Assembly: GCA_025094145.1 (NCBI GenBank)
Contig: JALLLS010000027.1
Coordinates: forward strand, 186,001-250,000
DNA length: 64,000 nt
Reading direction: 5' to 3'
Source: Spinellus fusiger
Lineage: Eukaryota > Mucoromycota > Mucoromycetes > Mucorales > Phycomycetaceae
A program made the position numbers and the translations under genes. This document shows, one piece after another, positions 27,214 to 40,000 of the stretch; within the stretch, counting starts at the first letter, position 1; every line of letters begins with the position of its first letter. Under the pieces are notes generated by a model, which saw only the letters and a list, made by a program, of their open reading frames with translations, had not been told where the DNA came from and did no database searches.

Positions 27214-27671
27214 AGTGCTTTGGATGGCATGGTGTCTATAGACTTTATTCTCCACACACACACACACACACCTACATAATACACCTACATAATACATATT
27301 ACTTAGTCACCAATCCAACCTATACATACAACTCTTCTCTCTCTCTCTCTTACTCTCTCTCCTATATATATATCAATATATATATCAATATATTATATAC
27401 CATCTTTCTTTTTACTCTGTGACATGCCTTTTTATTATTATATATCCTCTACTATGTATTTCTTTGTGAGAACAGTAATAAATAGTCAATGAATGAATGA
27501 ATGTATAGAATAGGCATAGAGTCTTCTTTTTCCGTAAGGGTAGTTAGGCGCCAGTGAATTTGGTAAATGAGTAAGTGTAGAGTCATTGTGGAATCTCAAC
27601 CTTCAGTCTCTCTCTCTCTTTTCTTTTTCTCCAACATACTTCACCTCATAGACTCGACTGAGCTGTAGCCA
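27214..27671. other. Convergent 3' region, MGM1 / EDC3
   Basis: No gene. Holds CA, CT and TATA simple repeats (about 27252-27385) and, near 27480, an AATAAA. Termination signals of both genes are expected here. Confidence 0.55.
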
Positions 27672-30098
27672 CTAGGAAATGTATCTCAGCGCAACCAAGA
27701 AATCCGCCCCCCAAGGAACACGGTCTGCCCTCAGGCCTGCCTTTTTCCAACATGCCATTGGAATCCCAAGATCCGCCATGTAAAGCTCTCCTGTCACCTT
27801 TGAAGAAGTGCATCCACGCATTGGCACACCAAGACACAGTGTCCATTGAGGACGAAGAAAGTACGAGGGATGCCAAGGTATTCCTAGGACCATGGAGTAG
27901 ATAGAAGAGGGCATAAGTTCCCTTGTCTCTTTTCCATCTTTTTCTTTTTCTTTTCTTTCTTTCTTTCTTTCTTCCTACCTGTCTCTGCATGCACACCAGC
28001 AGGCATTCCCAGACTAAGCACAGGAGAAGACTGGCTATGGATCCAGTCCATGGCCTTGCAAAAATCCAAGCATGGGTCTTTGTTAATGTCCATCCCTGTG
28101 CTGGTAGGCATTCCCAAAGCATCCACTACGAGCAAGGGTGCAGTGTTGGCAGGCGACAGGACTACTGTAGACACCCTCATGGCCTGTCACTATCTCTCCT
28201 TCTCCTTCTCTCCTTCTCTCTCTTTCTATCCACACCACACATGGGCCTGCTCACTTACATTCCATGTCTTGCACCAGAGAATGGCCCATGGAGCCAAGCA
28301 TAGCCACCTGCTCCTCCCAGACATCCTCTCCAAGGGTGGCTGTGCCGTGTTCCATAGGAATCCAGTAGACAGTCACCAGGTAGCCACGGTTGATGAGATG
28401 GCGTGCCATGGCCATCCCATAGGCACCTGCACGATGTTGGCTGACCATGACACAGATAGAGTCAGGCGCCCTTGCTCTGTAGTCCCTTGTAGACTGTAGA
28501 TCTGTTCATGTCAGTGGTGTTTATATATATATAGGTCAGTGGTGTTTATAAAGAGACCCGTTTTTTCTTTACCAATTAATTGGATGGCCAGCACACATGC
28601 ACTGCGCCCGCCATTCTCCACCATTTGGGGTAGGGATAGATACGGATTCTCATGAGCTTAGAGTAGAGGAGTGTAGTGTAGTGTGAGTAGACCACAGATA
28701 TAAAAACAAAACAAAACAAAACAAAAAAAAGACACTACACTACACTACACTACACCGCTGCATTGCCCCCTTGTAGATACATAAAGGTAGGGTTACCTGT
28801 CAGTTGCTCCACATTGGCCATTTGCTGAAGAGAAAGAGTAGGACACCAACTTTTGCAATCTGTAGTGTAGATTGTATGTCCCTTTGCTATCTCCATTGCC
28901 TGTGTCTTCTCCACCAAGGATCCTTCCTGCTCAGAACAACCCATGGAATCACTCTCTTCTTCTTCGTCGTCTCCTCCATGACTGTTTCTCATCTCACTCT
29001 CGCTACTAGAAACAGGATCCAATACCATTTCTGTTGGAAGTAGATGGGTGGTGGGTGGACGTGTGTCCTTGCTAGGCAATCGATTGATGCTTACTAGCAA
29101 TGCATCTGAGGCTGTATCATCTGTTTCCTGTCCATGGAAAACATAAATACGTGTTGGGTGTGTCCTTCCCTTTCTTCAGGAAAGAACCACCTCGACCCTC
29201 AGACAGTGCCAATGTCCACTTACTCTGATTTCTGCAAACACCTTTTCTTTGTCAAACATACTGAGATTGGCTTGGAAATCAAACTCTTCTTTTCGAAATC
29301 CCTCAACATCCTCCTCAGCCCAGCCATTCTCCTTCTCACATCTGCGTTGGACTGATTTTGTTCTTCGTTCTAATTGCAATTTCCCACCACCACCACCACC
29401 ACCATCACCCGTCATGGATAAATACATACATACATACCTCTACCTACAAAAAGGCTTATCACTTATTCTCATTGCTTACGTGGGGTGGACGTGGATTGGC
29501 TTGGGACATGGGTGCTCTGCATCTGTGAGGAGAAGGAGAGAGAGAAGGAGAGGAGAGAAGGAGAGATCAGGCCATATTAACATCAACAAACAGTAGTTCT
29601 ACTAGTGTCTGTGGTGTTTACTTTTGTCTTTCGAGAACGACCGTCTCTTTCATGAACATACGTCTGTCGCTCCTGCCTGGGGGACGCCACAGAACTCTCT
29701 GCTGTCGAGGGAGCATAGTGTTCTGCTGTGCTGCGACCCGAGGACAACGAGCCATGCGGTGGAAGCGTAGGGGGGGTGGCCTGTGCAGGGCCGCTGTGTG
29801 TGGCTGGCGTGGAGACAACTAACAGGTCCTTGATATCACTTCCCACCACACCATAGATGGGCGTGGCCAGGGGAGGTTGTCCAGGAAATAAGAGACTCAC
29901 TAGTGCAAGTCTGCAAGATAAGAAAATGAAAACAAAAAACAAGAAAGAGAGGGGAAAGGGAGGGGACTGGGCTTATTTGCTACCGTCATGAAGTGTCATC
30001 TGGTGTGTTTCTGGTTCAATGTGGGCGACAGTGCCATCAATATGGATACCAGAGTGGAGAGAAAGAGAAACTTTTAAGCCTAGAAATGCCTCTGCCAT
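27672..30098 (-). CDS. EDC3: Enhancer of mRNA decapping 3 (Edc3)
   Basis: P-body scaffold that stimulates Dcp2 decapping. Nine exons in transcript order: 30098-29984, 29899-29622, 29522-29480, 29369-29224, 29127-28797, 28656-28573, 28501-28259, 28164-27979, 27883-27672; 545 residues. The N-terminal LSm-like domain (MAEAFLGLKVSLSLH, IDGTVAHIEP) is followed by a Ser/Pro-rich linker, then the FDF motif (EEFDFQANLSMFDKEKVF, about 165-185). The C-terminal YjeF-N domain follows (HRAGAYGMAMARHL; LLVVDALGMP; WTLCLGVP; ELYMADLGIP). Start ATG was chosen because it opens the LSm fold. Two acceptors are less certain: 28657 (AAG) and 28502, the latter preferred over a GAG alternative because of its CTGAC branch site. 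Confidence 0.88.
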
Positions 30099-31176
30099 TG
30101 AAGAGTAGTGATAAGAAGAGGAAGAGGAAGAGGAAGAGTAAACACTCAAAGGGGAAGAAAGGAGGAGAAGAAGAACAAGTCATGAAAAGAGACAAGGCAA
30201 TAAAATGCTATGTCCATATCATGTGACCTGTAGAGCGTGGCAATAGGCTAAGAAGGGAGGGGGAATTGTCCTTATTTGTCCTTATTTGTCCACCAGAGCA
30301 GAACAAGACAGCAGAGTCTGTAGTGTGTGTAGTGTGTTGTGTAGTGTGTTGTGTGTATAGAATGCAGTCACTCGAATGACAATCATTAACCTGAAAAACT
30401 TGGGTTTCCTTGACAACCCCTCCATATCCTTAGGACACCAGGAAGAATAGTCGGAGGTTCAATAGATGTCTCCCCACACACACACACACACTTTTTATGG
30501 CGTCAATAATATTCCAATTAACTCAAGGGAATGTTGGCAGATGAACAAGTGAGTTTTTTATTTTCTCTTTTTATTTTCATTTTATTCCCACCTTGGGAAT
30601 AAAGCACCTCCAGCCAAAACAGCAGACTCTTCTGCTATAAACAGCCACGCCTCCTTAGTGAGAGGACTACACACACTCTACACACACCAAGGTATCCTTT
30701 TCTCTCTTCTATTCCTATTCTTCTCAAATAAATGAGTACAGACTCAATGTTCAATGTGGTTCTGCCTTTTCATGTGTGCCTACTCCATCGTGTCTCCCAG
30801 ATAACTCCCTCTTATAGAGAGATAGAGAGATAGAGAGATAGAAAGATAGAGAAGAGTTGTCCAACAGGCACATAGTCTCTACTTATTACACAGTGGGGAA
30901 AATCACTCTTCTCAAGCCCGCCCCATTTCAATGCCCTCCATTCCGTGTATCCCCGCTTCCCCTCATTTTTGCTTATTCATTTTACCTATTCAGGCTACCA
31001 TGTCCTTCCTCCTCTCACTGTCGGCGGCTGAAAAGTGTCTCCACGCTCTCTTTCTATAAAACCAGAGGATATGAGATGACCTTGTCTCTTTCTTTTTTTA
31101 TTTTTTTATTTTATAATTATTCTATCTATTGATCAATAAGAAAATCAATTCATTCTTCTTCTATTTATATAACAAC
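30099..31176. promoter_or_regulatory. Divergent promoter region, EDC3 / IDP
   Basis: About 1.1 kb between two start codons facing apart. It contains a GAGATA run (about 30820-30845) and CA repeats (about 30475-30490). No gene is seen; a frame at 30857-31132 is composition-driven. Confidence 0.45.
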
Positions 31177-32811
31177 ATGGCTAAGATTTCTGTAAAGAAC
31201 CCTGTGGTGGACCTTGATGGCGATGAAATGACAAGAATCATATGGCAAATCATCAAGGAGAAGCTTATTCTTCCTTACCTTGATATTGATATTAAATACT
31301 ACGATCTTGGTATTACAAACCGTGACAATGTAAGTCCCTTAACAGAGAGAGATAGAGAGAGACAGAGAGAAAGGGTCACTGACAGAAAGGCGGTCCTTTT
31401 ATATGTATGTCTGTGTGTATGAATACAGACCAATGACCAAGTCACTGTGGATGCTGCAGAGGCCATCAAAAAGTACAATGTGGGCATCAAGTGTGCTACC
31501 ATCACACCAGATGAAGATCGCGTAAAAGGTAAGCAACACAAACAAACAAAAAGAGAGAATAGAGTGTGTATACTGAATGTATTCACTGTGGGGTTCTTGT
31601 AGAATATGGATTAAAGAAGATGTGGAAGTCTCCCAATGGCACTCTCCGCAATATCCTCAATGGCACTGTCTTCCGTGAGCCCATTGTCCTCAAGAATCTG
31701 CCACGTCTTGTGCCTGGGTGGACACATCCCATTATTATTGGTCGCCATGCGTATGGTGATCAGGTAATCCATCGTAGTCATCCATCGTAGTAAAGACACA
31801 CTCTGCTCAATCCACCCTCTGCTTGTTCTTATAGTACCGTGCCACCGACTTTGTTGCTCCCGGACCAGGAAAGTTCCAAGTCATCTACACACCCACCGAT
31901 GGCTCTCCTGCCCAGACATTCGAGGTGTTCAACTTTGAAAAGAGCGGTGGCGTAGGACTGGCCATGTACAACACAGACGAATCCATTGAAGGATTTGCCC
32001 ATGCCTGTTTCCGTGTGGCCATAGATCGTAAGATGCCCCTGTACCTGAGCACCAAGAACACCATCCTCAAGGCCTATGACGGTCGCTTCAAGGACATCTT
32101 TGAGGACATCTACCAGCGGGACTATGCACCCCAGTTTGCTGGTCTTGGCATTTGGTACGAACACCGTCTCATTGATGACATGGTGGCCCAGGCTCTCAAG
32201 TCCAATGGTAACTTTGTATGGGCTACAAAGAACTATGATGGCGATGTGCAGTCAGACATCATTGCTCAGGGCTATGGGTCTCTTGGCTTGATGACCTCTG
32301 TTCTTTACACACCCGATGGCCGCACTGTGGAAGCAGAAGCAGCCCATGGCACTGTCACTCGTCACTACAGAGAACACCAAAAGGTACACCCTGTCTAATA
32401 GCAATAACAGCAGCAGTAGTGCATACTGTTGCGTGGTGAGCAAGATATCTCATCCCCTCCTCCATCTGTCTACTAGGGCAATCCCACATCCACCAACCCC
32501 ATTGCCTCTATTTATGCATGGACGCGTGGTTTGGCCCACCGTGCCAAGTTGGACCATAATGCTGAGTTGACTCAGTTCTCCCAAGACCTTGAGCGTGCTT
32601 GTATTGAGACCATTGAAGTGGATAAGTTTATGACAAAGGATTTGGCCTTGATTATCTATGGCAAAGAGTAAGTCTGGTTGTTGTTGGTTGGATAACTCAT
32701 CTCTGTCTTGATCAACACAGTATGACTAGCCAGCACTACTCTACCACTGAGAAGTTCCTGCAGCAGATTGCTGATAAACTGGCTGTCATTCGTTCTCGTG
32801 CCTCTTTATAA
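31177..32811 (+). CDS. IDP1: NADP-dependent isocitrate dehydrogenase
   Basis: Oxidises isocitrate to 2-oxoglutarate with NADPH production. Exons 31177-31329, 31429-31528, 31603-31763, 31835-32383, 32477-32667 and 32721-32811 give 414 residues, the usual size for the homodimeric eukaryotic enzyme. Landmarks: [13 protein letters not shown] at the start, [31 protein letters not shown] (isocitrate loop), VFREPI, the metal-binding [16 protein letters not shown], and [13 protein letters not shown]. The protein begins directly at [11 protein letters not shown] with no presequence, so a cytosolic form is likely; the C-terminal ASL is not a standard peroxisomal signal. Symbol is by homology; the compartment-specific paralogue number is not known. 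Confidence 0.94.
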
Positions 32812-33134
32812 TTGAAGCATAAGAATGTCCTGGCTTGGATGTTCCCGTTACAAGGCATTTGTTCTTGAGAGAGAGAGGGTTGGTTGGCTCCATTGATCTC
32901 TACTTTATCGTCTCTATCGTCTATCGTCTATCTATTGTCTATCGTCTATCTACAGTCTATCTATCATCTATCTCTATCAACAAGTGAATAAAACACCACT
33001 GGCCCTACACAACCCACTCCTTATGTATCTATTCTTCTTCTCCCTTGAACTGTCAAAGGGATAGAAACAGGCTTCTTTATTTTGTTTTACAGAGCATCTT
33101 TTTTTCTTTCTTTTTTTCTTTTTTCTTTTGCTTT
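32812..33134. other. Convergent 3' region, IDP / eRF3
   Basis: 323 bp with TCTATCGTCTATC repeats (about 32905-32970) and an AATAAA near 32986. No gene. Confidence 0.55.
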
Positions 33135-35433
33135 TTACTCGGCAACCTCAGACTCAAGAATCTTCACAACACGGCCAATGGCAATGGTCTTGCCTTCATC
33201 ACGAATGGTGAATCTGCCCAGCTGGGGGTGGTTTTCAAAGGTCTCAATGCACATGGGAGCCGATGTTTCTATGCGTGCAATCACCTTCTGACCCATCTTC
33301 ACAAACTGAGGAGGGCGTTTTGACTTTCTGCCTGTCTTTTTGTCAATCAGGTGAAGAAGAGCACTGAGAGTGATTTCTTCTACAGCTGCATGGAGATGAA
33401 GAACGGCAGTATAGCCAGCACAGATGATGTTCTTGTGGTCGAGAATAGCAAGTTGGGCCTCGAACACAGAGGTGGTCTTTACAGGGCTCTTTCTGTCACA
33501 CAGCATAAAGCCAGGAGACACTTCCTATCATCCACCCACCGTTACTTTTATACTCTCCTCCACAGAGATATCTTCCCCCCTCTTCTTACATCTTCCTCGA
33601 CACCCTTCAAACGCATGCGGATATTGTCACCACACATGGCCTGGTCGATTTCTTCTTCTGTTTCGTTGTAGATGGCTGTGACTTCTGTTAAACGCTAATG
33701 ATCATTATAAGAAGGGTGTGGATGAGTTAAAAGGGTAGAAAAGGGAGAGAATAGGACCTGCTCACCTTGTTGGGCATCAGCATCACACTCTGGCCCTTTT
33801 TGATACTGCCAGATTCAATTTTACCAACAATAATCGTGCCCATGTCCTAAGAGAGACTGTTATTCTTCCTTCTTTCTTTCAATGTCACTGTGGGGCTTAC
33901 CTTGTACTTCTCAGCAATAGGAATCATCAAGGGAGCATTGATCTTTCTGTCCAATGTCAGCATGTTATCCAAGTACTCAAGCAGAGAAGGTCCATTGTAC
34001 CATGTACAGGCACTGGCACGGTCCTTGATGTTGGCTCCTGTATAACCAGACACAGGCATAAAGGTAATGTCTGTCTTTGGGTTGAATCCAGTCTGCTTCA
34101 AAAAGGGCGACAGTTTAAGGAGAATGTCATCGTAGCGGCTCTTATCCCACATCACCGTTGGATCGTCCATCTTGTTGATGGCAATGACCATTTTGTTGAT
34201 GCCTGATGTTTTGGCCAGCATGGTGTGCTCGCGTGTCTGTCCTCCACGTTCGAATCCAGTTTCGAATTCACCCTTGCGAGCAGAAATGACCAGGACACCC
34301 ACGTCAGCTTGAGAAGCACCAGAGATCATGCTAGGGACAAAGTTCTTGTGGCCAGGCGCGTCGAGGATGGTGTAGCGGCGTTTGTCGGTTTCAAAGTAGG
34401 CTCTACCGCATTCTACTGTCTTGCCCTAAGGAGTTGATGGAGTCCATAGTGTTGGTGATTTAAATGAATGAATAGATGAATAGATGAATAGATGAATAGA
34501 TGAATAAGAGAGAGAGAAAAGAGGTATACAAAAGGAGAACAGCCTAGAAAGAACCCTACCTTTGCTCTTTCTTCTTGATTGGTATCCAATGCCCATGACA
34601 AATACCACGACTCTCTACCTGCTTCTTTGGCCTCTCTCTCGTACTTTTCCATTGTACGCTTGTCCACCATGCCTGTCAAGAAGAGAATATTACCGCCCAT
34701 GGTGGATTTACCAGCATCTATTGAAAGAAGAAGAAGAAAGAAAGGTGAATAACAAGTGTATTGGTGAGCAAATGAACCTTTTTCCCTTTTTTTTCTTTTT
34801 CTTTCTTTAATATACTCAAGAAAAAAAGAAGTAGCTTACCAACGTGGCCCATAAAGACAACGTTCAAATGCTCCTTGCCATACAAATCATGAACAATTTC
34901 ATTGTCGAGACTATCAATCTCTTCTTGCACTGCATCTATCTTTTCATTAGCAGTCTGGATAGCCTTCTCAGCCTCTTTCTTGGTATTCTTGGAAGCAGGA
35001 GCAGCCTTGGCAGCAGGAGCAGGAGCAGCCTTGGGCTCTACTTTGGGTGCTACTGTAGAATCATTCATTCATTCATTCATTCATCCTCCTCTTGTCAGTA
35101 GATCACTCTTTCCTTCCTTCATAAAGAAGACTTGGCTCTTACCAGGAGTAGGTGTGGCAGCAGGAAGAGAAACAACACGAGGAGCTATGTTCAATAAAGT
35201 CAGTGAACGAGATCTCGGTGGAATAGTAGCGTCACACATAGGAACGCACCAGCAGGAGCAACAGCAGGAGCAACAGCAGGTGCAGAGACAGGTGCAGGTG
35301 CAGGTGCAGGCGTGCTCCATGAAGGAACAAATGCCTTTGCACCGAAATTAGGCTTCCACTCTGTAGCTGTAGGATTTAAGCTAAGCTTGGAAGTATCCTT
35401 GGCTAATTCGTTGTCGGCTCCGTTGTAACTCAT
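33135..35433 (-). CDS. SUP35: Translation release factor eRF3 (Sup35)
   Basis: GTPase partner of eRF1 in translation termination. Exons in transcript order: 35433-35250, 35184-35143, 35052-34840, 34717-34560, 34425-33901, 33846-33766, 33694-33590, 33524-33135; 565 residues. The N-terminal about 100 residues are Ala/Pro-rich with a PAM2-like stretch (LSLNPTATEWKPNF, then FVPSW), suggesting contact with poly(A)-binding protein; the Gln/Asn-rich prion domain of yeast Sup35 is missing. GTPase motifs: GHVDAGKST (about 144-152), DAPGHKNF (about 221), NKMD. Domains 2 and 3 follow and end with KILESEVAE. The N-terminal exons 2 and 3 are short and encode only linker, so alternative splicing there would keep the catalytic part unchanged if phases match. 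Confidence 0.93.
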
Positions 35434-37091
35434 GAGAGGACAAGTGGAATATAAAAAAGAAAGAATAAAAAAAAATTGGTAGGAAAAATGAATATTTCTT
35501 TTTTTTTTCTTTTTTCTTTTTCTAATCTCCCTTTGTTACGTGTAAAAAAAAAAAAAAAAAAAAGAAAAGCGACTTTCCACTGACACTTGAGACAAAATTT
35601 TTGAAGAAGAATGAATCTCCGAAGAAGAATCGAGTTTTATCGACGTCATTGTAGACTTGAGAGGCTTGGAGGGAGAAGCAGCAGACAAGTGTTGTACAGT
35701 GTGAAATGAAAAGAACACGAAATAGCAGACAATGGAAAATAGAAATGTATGTAGAAATGTATGTAGAAATAAATAAAGAAGAGAGAGGAAAAGAAGAGTA
35801 GAAAAAAGGGAAATCTTAGTGTGTACATTATCTTTTCTTTATGAAAATATACACTAGAAAGAGAAGGTTTTTTATATAGAAAGTAGATACATGGAACAAG
35901 TGGGAAGTATGTCTGTCTTTTGAAGGGGATGAATGAAGGGTCTGTTATGCTGTAGCGTACACACCTAAAGATGTTTGGGATAGAAAGGTAAACAAACGGA
36001 GGATAGAACCATTCTCTTCTTATGATTGGCTAATGTGTTTGAAAAGGATGTTTCGCTGTCTAAATGGTCAATTCCAAACTATGATTGCCTGTTTTAGCAG
36101 TGACGATTGACTTTGCAATGAAACAGTATAAACTTGGCTATAAAAGGAAGAAATAAAACCAATATTACAGCTCAGCCACTGAATTGATTGTTTAACACAA
36201 TGTGTTATTAACAAAGAGAAACAATAGAGGGAAGTGATAGAAACTACCCAAGGACTGTTCTTGAGATAGAAAGTTAAGCAGTGTCTTTATCTGGGCTTGA
36301 TCTCATTACAATCCACAAGACACTCTTCTGTCATTAATAAAGACTCCTTTCAAGTCAGTCTTAGGTGGTCTTGTATACTGTCCAAGGTATATTCTCTAGT
36401 GTTATCTATCTCCCAAGAACAAAGCATTAGGATTTTAGGGTGTGAACTTTATTGGTATAAGTAATACTTCTATACTACTAGTAGTTATAGTCATACTATA
36501 GTCATACTATAATATTATAATAAACACTATTATCCATCAACACTATATTCTACTGATAATACAATTTGATAGTGATGTATTCTATAAAAGGAAATAACAA
36601 TTTGAATGTCCACAAACCCTTTAGTTTTAAACACCGATATATAGAAGGTGATTATTTTGCTGTGATGTTACCGCTTAAAAGCCAGAAAAGTATCCTGGTA
36701 CATAGAGGGGCTATTCACCTTTTGTAGTATGGACAGTGGGATAACAGTCATAACCATAGTCATATCAATAGCAATAGCAAGGATAGTGTTGGAAATAGGG
36801 AGACTTGGTCACTTATTTCAAAACTCATTATATCAACACCATCTATGTATAGTGTAGAATAGCATAAATAGTGAGAACAGATGCACCCTTTGGATCTTTG
36901 AGAAATATATCTTATAATTCCAAACACCCCCTTTGCCTCTGATTCTTAACAATATTAACTATTAAAATCTAATAAACACACAGAATAAAGAAAGAATGTT
37001 TAAAGGTAGCTTAATTATACTCAATCAACATTATGCCTGCCTTGTTCCAACGAGTCCTTTTTTATTATATTCTACTGTAGTCTTTTTCCTT
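35434..37091. other. Intergenic between eRF3 and CHO2
   Basis: Holds the eRF3 promoter at its left edge and the CHO2 3' end at its right. A-runs and T-runs at 35470-35570, then AT-rich DNA with no ORF of note. Short palindromic TACTAGTAGT and repeated CATACTATAGT units at about 36470-36505. Confidence 0.5.
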
Positions 37092-40000
37092 CTATTCAAG
37101 AGACGGTGGACTACCAGCGACCAGCATTTCTTTTGTTAATGAAGAATCCATAAGAGACTTTCTATCTGTAGACACTCCTCCATGGGACAATGATAGACGC
37201 TTCTGTGATACATCAGTAAAAGGCGACAATGTTTCCAATGCATGCTGGATCTACACGTCAATGCACATCACACTCATAAATACACTTTTGTTCTTGTCTC
37301 TACACTGGTGGGGACTTACTCTCTTTGATAATCGAGACACAGTTCCATCAAATAAGACAACTTCCCATGCAAACTCAACTGTGTACATCTTCCCAATAGC
37401 ATAGACAATGCGTCTTGCTTCTGTCTCAGTAATTCCCACAAATGTATCTGTAGGTAACTCAGGCATTCGATCAGAGTCATTCCCTAATGCATTTTGAACT
37501 ACACTGAGTAACGCTTGTTCTACTGATTCTGTAGTATGGACATTGCCTGGTGTGGGTGCTATAGAGAAATAAACCATCAGTACGAACACAACTATTTTTA
37601 TTTCTTCTATTTCTTCTATTTAGGAAAGATAGCCACTTACCAATCACTTCAAAGGGCGTACTTGTCGCCATAACATTATATTTTCCATCATGATGGTACC
37701 TAAACTCATAAGTACCCAGCTTCCATGGCAAATGAGACCCTTTATAAACAAGAATGCCTTGTGTCTTGCTATCAATATCAGGTGGAAACAATAAATCTTC
37801 TCCATTTTCATTCTCATGGACACTATGACTGTTGCTGCTGCTAGTGTTGTTTATATCAATGGTACTTGTATGAACTGCATTTGTCCAGTGCCATAAACCA
37901 TTGGAACTGACATTTGTGACAAGGGTGCTTTGATGACTCTCTACTTTGTAAATACCAATCCAGTCGCGTGGACCATGATGTTCAGGCGCAGTCCAATGAA
38001 CAGACAAGATATGGCCCAAGTAAAAACAAGGAGTAGTATTCTGGGATGTTGTTTCTTTAGTGTTTTGCAGTGTGATGGTATATTGTGAACTCTCTTGTGT
38101 GTCTACTTCATTGGGGATAGAGGTGGGAATAAACCGAGGACGTGAATTGGCCAACAGAGCTCTTGTTTCTTCCAATAATTCTTGGAGATGGGGGCGTGCT
38201 TGTAAAGAAAAGAAAATGAAAAGGTGAATGGGCTGGACAGAGATTTTCTTTTTCTTTTTCTTTTTTAAAAAAGAAAAGAAAAGAAGAAAAAGTAGTAGTA
38301 GTAGTAGTAATAATAATAATAATACTAAAGAGAGATAACAATGTATTACCTGATTCTATCATCTCTCCTACAGTGCCTACAGTGCCCTCTACATTGCGTT
38401 CTAGTCTCTCTGCAACATCTTTTAGTAGACGCTCCATGGTTTTCGTAGTATTAGTGGCTGCCTTGAGCTCAGCCTTCTCTGAAATGAGTTTGGAGACTTC
38501 TTGTTGAAGTTTGTCAGGGATCTTTTTGGGAATAGATACAGCCGCAGATTTCAATGTCTTTGTCAGACCTGCTTCTTTACGGATTTGATTGCCATAGACC
38601 ACACGCATATGAGGACTAGACAAGATACCGTTAGTGACATGATTAAGGTAATGGGTAGTGGGTAATGGGTAATGGGTAATAATGAATAAGAGTAATTATT
38701 GTGTCATAACCCATGTCTCTTTCTATAAGTAATACTTACGCTTCGACATAGCTCAGGAACAAAATACTCGATAACTGTGAAAAGATAGCAAGTGCATAAA
38801 TAATACGATGGTTGGCAATCAGTGACATCCCCCAGAATGCAGCATGGCCCATGATCTTTTCAGGATTGTTAAGGAATCTATCATTCATTGGTGTTGATGA
38901 GCTTCATAGATCATTCTTCCCATTGACACATAACATGAAATAATAAAAAATAAAAAATGCTTACCTGTAAATGCCACTGTATACAAGTGTGCCTGAATGA
39001 TCATCAAGAAAAAAGTCTCCATAAAACCTGACATATCCAACTCCAGTTTAACATTGATCTTTTGCAGATGTAGTTTATCTTTATATCTATAAATAAATAT
39101 AAATTGTACTTACCATCCAAAATCACCCAGTACTTCATAAATAGATACAGATGTCCAAATATGTAAAGAGATGAATGCCTTTATGTGAAAAACAAAATAA
39201 ATAGATAGTGAGAACAACTATTATACACATCAAACAAGTGCATGGTGGACTTACTGCACCCAATGTGTGTCTTAGAATGGTTGTTCCATAAGACCAGTCT
39301 CCAGGCAGTGAATATATCTTACAGCATGCAACAAAGAATGAAACATAGGTCATACACAAGGAAAGATTGTAAATACTAAGAGTAGCATGATAGAAATAAG
39401 ACATCAGATAAATTCGTTGGATATCCATCTGGCCTCTTCTTTCATGTGCATGGATATAACATAGATGTGGTGAGATGGGCTTACCTTTTCCAACTCTCAA
39501 ATGTCTCTTGTACACCTCCACCCCATTTAATAAAGTGGCGTGTCAATAGTTTGTTAGTAGATTGAAGGTGTAGTGCCACGCCTAAACCATAGGAATGAAA
39601 ACTACACCAGAACAGTGCCTGGAAAACAGCAATGGCAACTCCTCGGTTTCCAGATACTACCATGGGAGTGATGAATCCATAGAGCGTCACTATAAAAGAG
39701 ACAAGATCTGTCGACCGACAAAGATCAAAGTTCTTGAACACCATGAGGTCACGGTGGATTTTGTGTGGAGAAGTAGTGCTGTGAGCAGAAACATTAGATG
39801 TCTTGTCTTCTGTTCCTTCTCCTGATGCATCTCCACCTGAGCTTCTCTTCTTTTGCACAATGGGTGGGTTGTAGGTCTTTTCAATGTCTAGTGAATAAAA
39901 AAATAAAAAAATAAAAATAGAAAGTAAGTTGCCATCTTTTTCTTCTTATGTTTCTCTATTGAACGAAAAAAAACGAAAAAAAAGACAATCCACTTTGCTT

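Noticed and set aside
35536..35828. Small minus-strand genes upstream of eRF3
   Set aside because: The frames are short, dominated by Ser and Phe from homopolymer runs, and have no conserved motif.
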